This document shows positions 23,570 through 37,096 of a stretch of DNA of 64,000 nucleotides, one piece after another. The stretch's first letter is position 1. Each line of letters opens with the position of its first letter. The DNA is from Vigna angularis (Eukaryota > Streptophyta > Magnoliopsida > Fabales > Fabaceae), in the NCBI RefSeq assembly GCF_016808095.1, contig NC_068977.1:9670479-9734478 (forward strand). The letters are read 5' to 3'. The position numbers were made by a program, and so were the translations under genes. The notes under the pieces were generated by a model, which saw only the letters and a list, made by a program, of their open reading frames with translations, did no database searches and had not been told where the DNA came from.

Positions 23570-24560
23570 TAATCTTATATACTATTTTATTTTTTATTTT
23601 TGTCTAATGTGTGGAATTTGGATTCATATTTAGAATTTTAATATTAAATTGCACAAGAAAAAAAGTTCATACAACCTTTCTATACTTATTCATTAATAAA
23701 TGAAATTAGATAATAAATGAAATCAGAAGTTTGAGAGTATTGATTGTCACCAAGTCGGCCACATAATAATAGTTATAAATTAAAGAAATATTAGTTTTTG
23801 CAGGGAAAAAAAATATAGTTCCTCTGCAATTGAGATTGAGAATAATAAAATTATAATAAAAGAAAATTTAATTTAGTGTAGTGAGTCTAGCAAGCAGGTA
23901 AATTTCCAATAAAATAGTTGGATGTAAGAAGCCTATATAAACAACATTAAATATTAGAATACATAATGCATTTTTCATGACGAGGAGGTGACGCATCAAT
24001 GTTACAATTATTGCCACACAGATTGAGCATCCAATGAGCAACCACACCTACCAAAATGTGTCTACATCACATCCTAAACGTGGCTTCACTTTTTTTTTTT
24101 ACTACTTTTAATCATTTTTTTCATGGCCACAGAGGCACTGTTAACTCTGATCACATTGAGCACGTGGAAAGTAGGGACAGAGTTGATGATTTACGACAAC
24201 ATATACTTGACTTTATGTTGAAACAAATGAAACAAATGTACCTGATATTGAATGCCGAGCAACCCTATATCACCTTTAGTTTTCTCATTTTTTGTATACC
24301 GCATTTTATTTTGAATTAATGAAAGTTTTCTTCTTCCATTTGTATCCTGTTTCTAATTTTTGTTGCTCGATCTTTAAAATATATCACATTAAGACTTAAG
24401 TTAGGATGATAAAAACCCATACTAAGATGCTCGATTTGCGCTCATGCCGTGCAAAAATAACTTACAAATTAATTTGAACGTTATTTGAATTTGGTTAGGG
24501 CAAACTCGTAGTCTTTACCACCGTTTGGTTGGAAAGTGTTGAAGCTTGTTTTATGGAAAA
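23570..24560. other. AT-rich intergenic sequence, no gene seen
   Basis: No supportable coding region. A plus-strand frame of 87 codons near 24056 has no recognisable motif. Confidence 0.5.
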
Positions 24561-24659
24561 TGTTGAGATCTCGATTGGTTGAGGCTTGTGAGAGTTTACG
24601 GAGAATATTTCTTAAGTAATTCGTTATAGGATGTGACAAGAGATTATGAAGAACGCTTC

Positions 24660-25980
24660 TTATTAATTGTGTTGCTAGGAAGAGCTATGTACAGTTAAAT
24701 GCATATCTTATATATATGTTTTTTATTATGACAAAAGAAATATTTTATAGTTTCTTGCATAACAAAATGATGAAACAGTTGTTTGATTATATCTGTTTTT
24801 GTGCTTGAATTATTTATTATATGCATTCATTAATTAAAAATGAATCATTGGATAAAACATATTGCACATTGCATATCTGCATGAAATAATCGATTAAATG
24901 TTTGTATAATCTGTTAGATTTCAACATATGCATAACGAGACAAAACAACTATGTTTTAACCGATTATATTAGTTGGATAATCGATTAAAACACGTTGCTA
25001 TGTCAGTACTTGATTGCTGAGTGCATTGATGTGTTCTGAATGGAAAAAGTTTTCAAAATTGCTTAAGTATGGAACTTAACCCATTATGTTATTTTTCTAA
25101 TCGGTTAAAATGCGTTTTATGTGAAAATCTTTTTCTTCGAAAGCCATAACTATCAATAACGATCATATTTTTAATGTTGTGGCTTGTATGATATGTTTAA
25201 TCGATTGCATGCACTTTTAATCTGTTAAATCCTGTGCAAATGTAAAATTGTTAAAGCTTAAGGAAAAGCTTAACCGATTACATTAATTGCTTAATCGATT
25301 AAAATGCGTCAGAGTTGATAAATCTATAAATAGACGCATTACTCTCTGTATTCAACAAATTTTTGATTCATAACTCTCATAACTAACTTCATTCTTGAGA
25401 TTTTAATTGCAGGAGCGTCTTGAATTTCTTGGAGAATCAAGATTGCTACATTTGGAAGAAATACTTAAAGATTATTGCAAGAACATTGTGCTTCAACATA
25501 GTTGATCATTTCTACACTTTGAGGTGTACTTCTTCAGATCAGTGTTTTATACAATCAAGGTTGATTATATCCCTATCGCTGCAGCCAAGAAGAGGACTTG
25601 GTGAAGTTCAAGGACTTAGAGTTGGGATTACTCTAAGGGTGATATAAAGTGTGTGATCTTTTTGGGTTGCTATAGTTGAGATTGAGTTAGAAAGGACAAT
25701 ACACTTGAGAGGATTGTTCTCTGTATGTCTTGCTTGTAAGAAATCTATCAATATAGTGGATCCTTTCATCTATGGTTCATTGAAGGAAAACTGAAGGTAG
25801 GTAGTAGGTCGAATCAGTATAAACAACTGTGTGAATCTTTCTATCCCTACACTTTTACATTGTTTTTATTCTTGATTGATTGCATTCCAAGAAAAATTCA
25901 AAGATTTCAAAAATCATTTTAAAGGGTAAAACCAATTCACCCCCTCTTGGTTGAGAGTATTGACTTAACTTTTTCTATAG
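24660..25980 (+). repeat. Copia-type solo LTR or LTR fragment (probable)
   Basis: The region is studded with AATCGATTAAA / AACCGATTA variants (about 24890-25310), has TATAAATAGACGCATTACTC at about 25325 as a plausible LTR promoter, and ends near AATTCACCCCCTCTTGGTTG (about 25935), a form typical of the 3' end of legume copia LTRs. Related sequences flank it (GGTTGAGG...GAGTTTA..GGAGAAT at 24575-24640 and 26040-26110), so it probably inserted into another repeat. Exact ends are not resolved. Confidence 0.5.
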
Positions 25981-26239
25981 ATCGGTTGAGAGTTGTTGGG
26001 AGTTAAGGGAAAACATTTCTTGAACAACACATTTTAGGATGTGAAAGAGTTCACGGAGAATGATGATTGTTGATCAGTTGAGGGTTGCTAGGAGTTTATA
26101 GAGAATGTTCCTCAAGCTACCCATTTTAAACGCACTTGACTCAATCATTGCATGCACAAGATATAGGAGAAACTTCTTATTTTACTTCTTTTATTTTGGT
26201 AAGTAGTTAAAAGAGGTCTCAACTAAAGTAAAACCCTTA

Positions 26240-29200
26240 AGTGTGAGACATTCCACATGTTTGGGATGGTTGAACCACTCGGGTGCTAAAGCCGATAAGC
26301 TTCGTTCTTCAATTCTTCAACAATTCTAAACGACCCCTCCCAATTTGGTGTCAGCTTGCCATGAGCGGGCTTCTTGAAAGCTTCCCACCTCTTCCTCTAA
26401 ACTAAATCTCTTTTGTTGAAATGCGTCGGCTTCACCTTCGTATTGTACCTCCTGGTGATCACTTGTTTGTATGCCTCAGCGTGCACAATTACCACTTCTC
26501 TCCTTTCTTACAAGGTGTCCAACTCTTCCCTTAGGTGAGTTTTATTAAGATTCGCATCTTCGAGCTGTCTAATAAAGAGGGCTCGCCCATCTCAACTGAA
26601 AGCATGACATTAGTACCATACGTGAGGTTGAAGAGTGTCTCATCAATTGTGCTGTGTGGCAAACAACGTTACCCCCAAAGTACCTCTTGCAGTTCGCCCT
26701 CCCACACTTCTTTCGCATCCTTTAATTGACGCTTTAGCTCGACCAATATATTTTTGTTAACCGCCTAGTTTGATCGTTTGTTTGGGGATGCTCCATTGAG
26801 CTTGTTATATGCTTGATGCCTAAGTTCTTGTAGAAATCAGCTAATTTCTTATCAATGAACTGTCGGTCATTGTCACTAATGACTATGTAGGGGAGGTCAA
26901 AGTGGAAAATGAGTTTAGAGACAAACTTTTGTACTTGTTGCATCATGATAGTTGCCAAGGGTTCTACGTCCATCCACTTTGTAAAGTAGTCGATGGCGAC
27001 TAGTAGGAACTTCTTTTATGATCGATTGACAAAGAAAGGACCAACAATGTAAATTCCTTTCTAGGCGAACGACCATAGGAAGAATATGTTGTGGAGCTTG
27101 GTCGGGGGCATCTTGATGTTGTTGTCATCTTCTTGATAGCTCCTGAACTTCTGAACAGTGATCTTGTAATCTCCCTCCACCGTTGGCCAATAATAATCGA
27201 CTCATAATGTTTTCACCTTTAACGTTCTTCGCCCAATATATGAAGGTCGCACACACCATTATGTAGCAGATTCAGCACATATTCAACTTCTTCGTTCAAT
27301 AAACACTTTAACGGGATGGAGAATCGTCGCCTGTAAAAGTTGTCCCCAATAAAGGCACATTGAGCGATCTTCTTTGCTTCGGTCGAGCTGACGACTCCCC
27401 TTTTATCTTACTTCCCATTAATAGGTTGATGTCCTCCCTCCAATCTCTTTGTCTAGCCACAATGTGAACAACCATTCAATGTTGGGCTTGACTAACACTT
27501 GCCTTATTTACGTAGGTAGTTGGCCTTTCTCTTTTACGCTCGCCAACTTTGATAATATATCTTAGTGAGCATATTCGGCACATGGGATGTGCTTGATGTC
27601 CACAACTTTGAAACTTTTTATCAACATCATGGCCTTGTGGAAATATCAGAGGAATTGGTCATCCTTTATCTGAAACTCTTTATTCATTTACCCGATGACA
27701 AGTTATTAGTTTGTTTGACACTCAACCAGTTAGGCACCTAAGTCATTCACCAAGGCCAGGCCAATGACCAACACTTCATACTCGGCTTGGTTATCCAAGA
27801 TCTTGAACGTGAATACAAGCAAATGCTCAATCATTTCTCCATTCGGCCCTTCCAGCACTACTCTCGCTCATCCACCTTCTCTATGTAGTGACTCATCGAC
27901 GTATAGCTTCCATATTTAATTGGGGTTCTCTCGCATAGGGAGACCTTAGAAGACAAATTTTCCAAGTGGTTTTCATGCATTGAGACATAAGGTTGTTACC
28001 GGAGGCCAAATTCTGATAGTTCCACGGACCAACTCATTATTCCTCCGGCAAGATCCGACTTCTTCAAAATCTTTGTGACCCGATGGTCGATTTGGACAAC
28101 CACCTGATGACTTTGGAAGTATGGCCTCAAGTGGTTCGCAGAGAACATGAAAGGATTTGGGTTTCCATAAAGTCTGAGATTTGGATGTGCGAATTAGAGA
28201 ACATGATTAGGGTTCATGGTTTCACTTTCTGGTTGCCTTTGCTTGCTGGTGTGAGTTGTGATGAAGTGCGAGTTACTCGCAGTGGAGAATAGATAAGGCT
28301 CATGGAGGTGCTTACGCTCACGGTTGTGTCATGGTGGCTTGAGATTTGGACTCTAGGGTTCACCATGGTTGTTGCAAGTGGTTCGATCTTGTGCAATGAT
28401 GGATAGACTCGCAATTAGAGCGTCGCGATTGGGTTTTTGGTATCTGAGCTTTTGTTTTCTGGATTGGGGTTCTCAATGATGTTGATTGTGATTAAGGGTT
28501 GTTACTTTCTTTGGGTTTTCTGGGTGTTGAATTTGGTTTCTCTACAAGTTTCCATGGCGGCGTGGGGTGGTTCATGCAATGGAAGGAGGGAAAAACTTGT
28601 GATTTCTGTTGGTTAGAGGAAGAAAATGGTTTTGCGATGGTGATGGTTATGTGGCGATGGATAGTGGTGGCATTTTTTGGTGGCTGCCAAGGACTGCTAG
28701 GGTTTCTAATTTAGGGAAAGGTTGAAGATGATGACGTGCCAGAATGTGGTGACAACTCAGCTTAATGTGATGACCTTGCATCTGCCACGTCAATTAATGA
28801 TTCCACCTCACACTGACAACTCAGCTTCATTTTAATATCATTAACCTAATTTAGTGGCAGGGACCCAATGACATTGATTTTTCACTTTTAGGGACCCAAT
28901 TGGGAAAAAAAAAATAAGAAAGTGACCTATTTGAGAAAACCCAACATAAATAGGAACTCTCGAAATGGGTAAACCTAAAATAAAGTAGCTTAAGTTCTAG
29001 AGCCTCTTGCACGAGAGCTACGATGATCACTTCATCAGAGACGATTAGGTAGAGTTTTAACTCATTCCCTTAGATCGCTTAGGCCATAAATGATGGGCTG
29101 GTCAGGATCATCTTCACATCTGAAAAAATGGCTTAATATTGCTCTTCCACTTGACGATAGAGCACTTCTCATCATTTTCAAGATTGGTCAAATCCTCTTG

Positions 29201-30100
29201 GCCAACTTGTGGATAAACTGGGATAGCGAGGTTAGTCAACCTTGAAGTCATTACACCTCCTTCAATTTTTGCGAGCTCCTCATCTCCAAAATGGTTGCAC
29301 ACTTGTCAAGGTTGGCCACAATGCTCTGTGTGATGGGTGTGAAACCCTAGAGTTTCCCCGCTCCAACGCTAAATGTGCACTTGGAGGGGTTAGGACGCAT
29401 CCTGTAGCATCTAATATGCATGAAGACTTCCTTTAAGTCCCTTATGTGTTCTTCAACCAACTGGCTTCTCACCATATCATCTACGTACACGTCCATACAT
29501 TTACCAATTTGGTGGTGGAAAAGTTTCTTCATTTGCCATTGGTAGGTTTCTCCAATGTTCTTCAATGCAAACGACATCACATCATAACAATAGTTTTCTC
29601 TTTCAGTGATATAGGTTGTCTTCTCTCGATTGGGGTGGTACATGGTATCTGGTTATAACCATAATACGTATCCAAGAAAGCCTTGTTAAGAGAGGGTAGG
29701 CATCCTTCAAGAAAGCCTTGTTAAGGTCAATGAAGTTTGTGAACATCGTCCACTAGTCGTTTGCCTTCTTGACCATCACCATGTTCGCCAACCACATGGT
29801 GTAGGTGACCTCTCAAATGAAATCCGCTTCCAAGAGCTTCCTTCCTTCAGCCTCCATGGCCCTTCTTTTCTCCTCCCCAAACCTCCTCTTCTTCTAGTCA
29901 TTGGGCATTTTTCCTTAAATAGGGCTAGCTTATGGGACATCACACTAGGGTGAATGTTTGGCATGTCTGCCCCAATCCAAGTGAATAGGTCAATGTTAGC
30001 CTTTAACCTTTTCTTTAGATCCCTCCATGCTATTGGCTCAAGTTGTTGCCATTGTTTTTCACATGGCATTCATTCTTCCTAAATCAAACGATTTAATGTT
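26240..30100 (-). pseudogene. Decayed Ty3/gypsy pol remnant
   Basis: Broken minus-strand frames occur in pol order. At 29776-30069 is the segment before reverse transcriptase (ADMPNIHPSVMSHKLALF). At 29347-29643 is reverse transcriptase (VYVDDMV, RMRPNPSKCTF). At about 28000-28143 is RNase H/connection sequence (LRPYFQSHQVVV, WSVELSEFG). At 26734-26973 is the integrase core (DNDRQFIDKKLADFYKNLGI, HPQTND). At about 26300-26400 is the integrase C-terminus (PNWEGSFRIVEEL). Many stops and frameshifts separate them, and part of RNase H is replaced by an insertion. The wording resembles the plant non-chromovirus (Tat-like) lineage; lineage is inferred. Confidence 0.75.
28145..28945. mobile_element. 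Insertion interrupting the decayed gypsy RNase H (probable non-autonomous DNA element)
   Basis: Recognisable pol sequence stops near 28143 and resumes near 28990 (VSDEVIIVALVQEALEL). The intervening 0.8 kb is GC-richer and unrelated to pol. Its right part has AGGGACCCAATGACATT and AGGGACCCAATTGGG, CACGTCA and CTATTTGAGAAAACCC, resembling the end wording of the MULE at 57608-58662 without being identical. A matching left terminus was not found, so boundaries and class are tentative. Confidence 0.4.
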
Positions 30101-31249
30101 GCCTTACAGCTCCATCCACTCTTCGTTGTTTGTTCTCAAGTCTAGATTAGTCCTCGTCACCTCGGATCGCCTTACCTTCTTAGGAGGTACGTATAACTCC
30201 ACCTTAAAAGCTGCTATGTAGCATTCCTGTGTGGTCTTTTAGTTTGCATGGATCGTGCACATGGTTCCTTTATCATAAGGGAACTTCATCGCTAAATGAG
30301 GTATGAAGAAAATGATGGGTCAAAAAACTCAAACAAACTGTAATCTTACCGAACACCCCATTACAAAGGTTTGTAGAATTAATGAGATTGATCAGGCTTT
30401 CGGAGGGGAGGCGACAAGGGAGTTGGTCGATGGTGCCAATCACTTCTAGTTCTCCTGGTATCATCATGAACTTCGCCTATGAGGTTATTTTGCATGGATT
30501 CTGGGTCCAATAAAAGGGAAATATCAACCGATTGGATTTCCCAAAAAATTTAGCTCGACCGGCTTTGGTTATTCCTCCCTTTATGAAGTTTGTTTTGAAT
30601 TCCTCAAAGGAGGCAACAAAAAAGTTGAAAAGCCACCTCCTTTTTTGATATATGGGAAACCTAACCCCTTTTAACGTGTGCGCGGGTACAAAAGTAATAT
30701 AAAAATTTAGGAGGGGTAGGAGTTAAGTCAAAAGTCAAACATAAAACCTCAAACACCTACATGAACGCCCATATGTTTGGGTGATGTTGTGTAGGGACAA
30801 GGTTTAGCTCCCTCTAAATGCCCATTTCGAAGTTGTTGAAAGGGAGCCAGACAAACAAGTCCTTAAAGAAGTACGAGTAAGCATAGAAGAAATCTCTGGA
30901 GGCCATCCATTTCCATGAAAGACTCGCTCGTCTGTCTTACACACAACAAGTTTAAACAACTTGGCATCCTCCATAGAGTTCACCAATTCCACCTGTTCGA
31001 AAAACCACCTAAGGCTCCTTCAGGTGGTAAAGGAGGACACATACTCCCCAACTTCTTGGGGTACCTAGTCGTAACTAGGGACATATAACAATACCTCCAA
31101 TGACTCATCCCACTCCTCCGTCACATCAATCTCTATCTTTATCGTAACCTTCTTTACACCTTGAGGAATGACCTTATTTCTATTCACAATGGTTATCTCC
31201 CCTCCCTTTAGACTCCTCAGACGATGAAACAAGAACGGTCGACAATATT
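30101..31249 (-). pseudogene. Probable gag/protease remnant of the decayed gypsy element
   Basis: Lies where gag and protease would precede the pol fragments on the minus strand. Only short open frames remain (for example 30804-30992) and no catalytic motif could be read with confidence. Assignment rests on position between pol and a probable LTR. Confidence 0.35.
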
Positions 31250-31658
31250 ACCTAAAAATCAAAGTATATAGACGCTTGTTTCTTTGAGAGAGATTGAGAG
31301 CAATGGTGAAAGTGGTGCTAAGGCTCATCGTTATTTATAGCCAAATGGGAAGCCCTAAGGAGCCAACCTCAACCATCAAATCAAGCAAGATCTAATGATC
31401 CACATTGTACGACTCTTCATTTCCCAAGATGCACGAATACCCATATGACATGTGTCCCCATCCTAGCAATTATAATTTCCCCTTACCTATCACATCCCCA
31501 TAAATTACGGTCGGCAATTATAACCATTCAGACGATCGGTCATGGAAGGGTTAAGTATCCTTGAACGCATCCCACACAACTTTTACAATAAACCCCTTTG
31601 CTTATCATGATAATCTCAAGCTTGGGGGCTTGTGTTTCGTATGACCATTCAGTCAACA
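31250..31658 (-). repeat. Probable 5' LTR of the decayed gypsy element
   Basis: On the minus strand the segment starts TGTTGACTGAATGG (31658), contains a TATA-like GGCTATAAATAACG (about 31340) and is followed by a leader-like stretch toward the gag remnant. No second LTR copy and no clear primer-binding site were found. Confidence 0.35.
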
Positions 31659-32879
31659 TTGGGATTCATTATGTTTAAGACCTGTAACATAAAGATTATT
31701 AGAAGTTGAAAGTGAATTTGAGATTTTGAAACATATTTTAAAAGTGCAAGCTTTATTATAACTTCATCCATTGAAATTGAGAATAAACACCAACATTGAC
31801 TTTAGTAATCTATCAAGAAGAAATGCAACTTAGTGGTGACTCAGACATGTTCTTTAATCCAATCATTAACAGTTAATTAAAAACATTTTGGCTTACTTGG
31901 AGACCACGAATTATGACAAGATTTATACCAGTCGAAATTTCCATAACAAATTCTTCATCTGTTTCTCATGTATATTTATGAAAAACATCAATGCCACGAA
32001 CAACCCTGTATAGCCCAAGAAGAGTAAAACCAGTGTGGCTCTCATACTATTCAATTGTATTTTTCCTGCAAGTATAAGTTAAAGAAAATGAAATAAGTGG
32101 CATCAACATACCGAAAACCAAAACATATATAAAGTATGTTCGCATCCTCTTTTGTTTGTCTTCCTTTCAACATTGACTTATTTCACATGTTCATATAATT
32201 TCTTAGATGACATATTTTGCAAACTTTCAATGCCACAAAGTAAAACAACATGTAGTCACACAAATAAAAGCTTGAGACCCATAACATTTACAAACTTGAA
32301 AATATCAACTGTTTGGTCATACTAGGAGACATACTAGGAGAAATGTTGTTCAAAACAAAAACGTTAATGGGAAAATATAGGAAGCATTAAATAAAATGGG
32401 CTATTAAGGAAGAACGTGAATCTTATAATTGGCTAAGAGAATTACATGCATCCCAAAGACTCGGCCTAAGCATGTCCATGACCTGATATAAATTGTTTTA
32501 CTTTAGAAATAAAGAGAAAATCATTATTACTTACTTACCATATCAATAAACAATGAACCAACTCCAAAAGAATGAAAGGTGATTTAAGGCAGAGAAGAAT
32601 GAACTTCTTCTTCTTCTTTGTGAATCAGGGTGGGACAAAATTACTATGAAGTGAACGGAGAAGGTTAGGGCGTGAATGAACAAGATTAGGAACTCACTAA
32701 AGAGTCTACGATAGTGATCTGAGTGAGGTAAGTGTGCTAAAGTGCGAGAGCGCGAGAGTTCTATGAGTGACTTCAATGAGAAATGTTGAGGATGGTTTAT
32801 GTCAACTGTGTAAAAATATTACTTATGAGTTTTAATTATTAATTATTTCAAAATCTGTATGCAAAATTAGTAAATAAAT
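31659..32879. other. AT-rich intergenic sequence, no gene seen
   Basis: No coding region supported. The 77-codon minus frame at 32543-32776 lacks recognisable features. Confidence 0.45.
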
Positions 32880-33137
32880 TTTGTTTGACTTACCTACGAA
32901 TTCCATATACTAATCTATCCTTGGCAAAACTCTCACTCTAACACACAAACATTACATACATATTTTACATACGGAAAATCTGTAGGTAAATTTCTTTGAC
33001 ATTACCTATGGAAAAATCCATATATAACTCAATTTTAAATATACGTATGTAAAATACATATGTAACAAGTCATTTACCTAAAATCTAAATCCATATGTAA
33101 TAATTTATAGGTAAATCACATGTTTCTTATACTGAAT
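32880..33137. repeat. Possible CACTA terminus remnant
   Basis: Many variants of a TTACCTAYGRAT / ATCYGTAGGTAA motif in both orientations, ending with TTTCTTATACTG, one or two changes from a CACTA right end (TTTCTTGTAGTG). No intact partner terminus was found. Confidence 0.4.
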
Positions 33138-33186
33138 TTAAAATTTCTACAAATAAGAATGTTTAATACTTCAGTCATGACATCCT

Positions 33187-34290
33187 AAATTGGAGTGTTA
33201 CATCAGCTATCAACATAGGTTAGCTTCTTCTCCTTCTTCTTCAGACTCAGACAAGTCTAGGTCTTACCAAGTACTCATAAGTAGCTTCTTTTTATCCCAT
33301 TTAGGGGTGACCACTTTCTTCTTGGACTTCTCTAAGTTTGGGCATTGAACCTGAAATATCTAGGCTTTCAGCATTCATAGCACACGACTAGTTCTTCCTT
33401 TTCCTTCTGTTCATTCTTAAACGCAAATCTAATGCATTTACCTCTTAAATGTGTGTTTTTCTTCTTTTTCCACATAGAGTGAATCTTCCTTGAGATGAAT
33501 GATAATTCATTTTCCTCTTGTCCCCCCATAGATTCATCATCAATGTTTGACTCTTGAAACGGTTCTTCCACCTTGAGGGCTTTTGTGAGTGTCCTTCTTG
33601 TTGGTCGTTGAGTCTTAAGGGTCATGCTTCTCTCCTTTCTCAAGATTTCATCTTGTTGTGACTCCAGCTCATGGTCTTTAAGAATGCCAACAAGCTCTTC
33701 AAGACTAAGATCGTCAAGTTTCTTTGAATTCTTCAACGTAGTTACCTATGGTCTCCATTGTTTAGGGAGGTTGTGCAAAATTTTGTTGATATGATCAAAA
33801 TTATCATATGACTTACCTAACGATTTTAATTCATTTAAAATAGTATGGAAGCGATTGAACGTGGTTTGAATACTTTTGTTGTCCAACATGGTAAACAACT
33901 TATATTGTCTGGTGAGTAGATTGAGCTTATTCATCTTTACTTCACTACATTCTTTCGTATGTGATCACTAGCTTGTCCCACATCTCCTTGACACCTTTGT
34001 AGGTGTGTACTTTCCAATACTCCTCTTTAGAAAGAGTGCATATCAGTGAATTTTTAGCTTTTGAGTTCATAAGATACCTTTGTTTCTGGTCATCAGACCA
34101 TAAACTTCTTGCCAAGGGTTTCCCTTCTATATTGAGGGGTATGTAGTTCCCATTTTCCACAACATCCCACATATCAATGTGGCAAGACTCAAAGAATGCA
34201 TTCATTCTTTGTTTCCAATAGTTAAACTTCTCCCCTTTGAATAAAGAAGGGAGGTTTATGGTAAATCCTTCGTTCTACACTATATTTCGG
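33187..34290 (-). pseudogene. Copia-type gag remnant
   Basis: Minus-strand pieces in order: LPSLFKGEKFNYWKQRM at about 34255-34200, WDVVENGNYIPLN and an LMNSKAKNSLICTLSKEEY block (33945-34205), then FNRFHTILNELKSLGKSYDN (33746-33934), then DLSLEELVGILKDHELE (33368-33736), ending near VVCYEC where a zinc knuckle would lie. This matches the UBN2-type gag of plant Ty1/copia elements. The pieces are separated by stops and frame changes, and no protease or polymerase follows, so the element is truncated. Confidence 0.75.
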
Positions 34291-34333
34291 ATAGTTTCCT
34301 CAAGTCCAGCTATAAACTAACCCCAAGAGGTTA

Positions 34334-34345
34334 GCTCTAATACCA
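34334..34345 (-). other. Primer-binding site of the copia remnant (initiator Met tRNA type)
   Basis: The minus strand reads TGGTATTAGAGC, one base from the common plant PBS TGGTATCAGAGC. It is separated by two bases from the LTR end ...TGTGATCA and precedes the gag remnant. Confidence 0.7.
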
Positions 34346-34347
34346 AT

Positions 34348-35500
34348 TGATCACAGGTCAACTCTAGAAAGAGGGGGTTTGAGTAGAGTTTAAAACTTTT
34401 TGCAATAAAGTGTTGGACATTGTTTGCATGAGTTAGACGGTCTGCACACAGTGTTGAACACTTAAGCATTTTTATATTGGCCCACTCTAACTAAGCTATG
34501 TCTAGTTCTTCTTTAAGCACCCTTAAAAGGTTCTACTTATTTTGAAAGAATTACAACAAGTGTAACCATTCTTAGTTTACAACGAGTATAACCACTCATA
34601 GTATTAAATAGTTCAACTGACTATAACGTTTAACTCTCACCGAGTTAAACAACCAAGTGTCTTAAATCACTTATGATTATCCAAAAACAACAAAGTGTTT
34701 TTATTTAAATAAGTATAGATAAGAACTCTCTTAGAGAGGATATTTGAGGAATACAAAATTTATTTGAAAAACTTGTTACAAAGATTTTCCATCTTTAAAG
34801 AGCTTAGACAATGCAAATAAAAGATTGCATTGACAACGTAAGAGTATATGCAATAAAGTTCTTCTTTTAATTCTTGTCTTTTTTCTTTATTAGCTTTCGA
34901 AAAGAAAAACGTTATTTAGAGATATTGACTTGACGTAGGTGTATAGCCTTTTGTGAGATGTCAAATGCTATATTGCTTTATTAGGGCAACAACGCTACTC
35001 ATATGGATTGAGCAAATAATAAGTCATTGAGGAAATCTATAATGTCTTCTTATCTCTTAACGTTCTTTATAAACCAATGTAGAAATAAACCTTTGTTTTT
35101 AATGATTTACACAGATAAATAGAAACATCACAACAAACAAAGAAGTTATTCATACATTACATTTAGAACGTTAGACATTCATTAGCATTTAGCATGTTAC
35201 ATATATTAGCTTTTATGTGAAGTCTATTTAGAGTAGCATATATCGTTTACGATTTCTTAAAACATATATTATGTTTAGTGGTTATCATATACCAACGTTA
35301 TTTCCTTATAAGTTTTTGGTAATCTCATGTTTTACAAAACTTTCCACATACTTCACCAAGCTTTCCACATGTTTCAGTGAGCTAATTGCATGTTCCACCG
35401 AGTTTTCCATATGTTTCACTAAACTAACCTCATACTTCAACCAAACTATCTCCAGTGCTTTCCACATACTCCACCAAGATCCACTCACATCATTCTAAGT
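34348..35500 (-). repeat. 5' LTR of the copia remnant (outer edge uncertain)
   Basis: The inner edge (minus strand ...CTGTGATCA at 34348) abuts the PBS. The sequence contains AACCCCCTCTTTCTAGAGTT near the end, as in copia LTRs. Around 35330-35480 are imperfect tandem units of about 28 bp built on CTTTCCACAT(A/G)(C/T)TTCACCAAG. No second LTR was found to fix the outer edge. Confidence 0.55.
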
Positions 35501-36013
35501 TCTCTAGTTTTCCTTTTTCAAATTTAGAATTACATCAAAATTAAATATGTTACTTAAAAATAATTATAAATTCACTTTTGAAATTCCAGGTCAGACTATG
35601 TCAAAATTGTGTAAGAAAAGTACATCAAAATATCATTTCTCAATATTTTTAAAATTGTTAAAAATAGTATGTCAGAATATCATTTCCCACAATTTTTAAA
35701 ACATGCGCGTAATGTTAGCCCACAAAATTACACCTATTTCTTACGAAGATCTAGAAAAGATATCATTATTTCTATCATCAGAGTACAACACTCCCCTTTG
35801 AGAGGAAGAAAAATACGCACAAAATCAATAAAAGAAATTATTGAAAAATTAAATGAGATGTATGTTAGTTATAAGTTATCAGGTAATTATAAAGGACCAT
35901 AACATATTAATAATTTTTTTAACAATTTTTTGACATATCACTGTCTTATTAGTAATAGACCAATCACAAACTAAATTTGTCAAGAAAAAACTGATAAAAA
36001 AACATTTTCCAAT
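35501..36013 (+). promoter_or_regulatory. Upstream region of the acyl-CoA ligase gene
   Basis: AT-rich intergenic sequence without other genes. A CCAAT string (in GACCAATCAC, about 35959-35968) lies about 50 bases before the TATA box. Other elements cannot be assigned from sequence alone. Confidence 0.4.
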
Positions 36014-36021
36014 TATAAATA
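36014..36021 (+). promoter_or_regulatory. TATA box of the acyl-CoA ligase gene
   Basis: TATAAATA lies 59 bases upstream of the chosen ATG, leaving room for a start site near 36045 and a short leader. Confidence 0.6.
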
Positions 36022-36079
36022 CAAACCAAAAGCATTGTATGACAGCGCACACTATCGAGAGGGAATTCATCGAAAGAAG

Positions 36080-37096
36080 ATGGCAGCTACATTCCCACCT
36101 GTCACAGATATAAGGAGCGGTTTCAATCCAGCTTCCAGAACCTTCCACAGCCTCAAACCACCACTTCTTCTCCCTCCTCCCAACGCTGCCATCTCCGCCG
36201 CTTCCTACGTCCTCTTCCTCCGTCGCAACTCGCACTTTCCGGACTCCTCAACCGCCGTTGTCGACTCCGCCTACGGCCATAGCCTCTCCTACGGCGAACT
36301 CATCCACCGCGCTGAGAACCTAGCTGCCAACCTCGCCACAGTTCTCAAACTATCAAAAGCCCACACCGCGCTCGTTCTCTCCCCTAACATCATCCAAGTT
36401 CCGATCCTCTGCTTCGCGCTACTCTCCCTCGGCGTGGTCGTCTCCCCCGCGAATCCTCTTTCCACACGCTCCGAGATCACTCGCCTCTTCCACCTCAGCA
36501 AACCAGCCATCGTCTTCGCAGTGACTTCAAACGCAGAAAAAACACACGAGTTCCATGTCCGCACGGTCCTCCTCGACTCGCCTGAGTTCGACTCCCTCAC
36601 CAGGACAAAGATACAGCCTCTGAGTCCAACCACGTCCCCCACGCCGGTGACTCAGTCCGACGTGGCAGCCATTCTGTACTCTTCCGGCACGACGGGAAAG
36701 GTGAAGGGCGTTATGCTTACTCACCGCAACCTAACCGCAATAGCCGCGGGATACGACACGGTCCGCACGAAGCGCGCGGAGCCCGCAGTGTACCTCTATA
36801 CGGTGCCGTATTTCCACGTGTACGGTTTCACCTTCAGCCTGGGGGCGATGGTGCTGTCGGATACGGTGGTGATAATGGAGAGGTTCAGTTTGAGGGGCAT
36901 GCTGAGCGCCGCGGAGAGGTTCCGAGTGACGCACATTACGGTGGTGCCGGCACTGGTAGTAGCTTTGACGAAGGACAAAGTGATAGACAGATACAATTTG
37001 ACGTCGTTGGAAGGGATCGTTTGCGGTGGAGCTCCACTGAGGAAGGAAACCGATGAAGCTTTCAAAGCCAAGTTCCCCAAGGTCCTCGTCATGCAG
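36080..37096 (+). CDS. Acyl-CoA ligase exon 1
   Basis: 339 codons, phase 0 at the end. Carries the N-terminal domain and the AMP-binding P-loop. Much richer in GC than its introns. Donor ATGCAG/GTAC. Confidence 0.93.
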
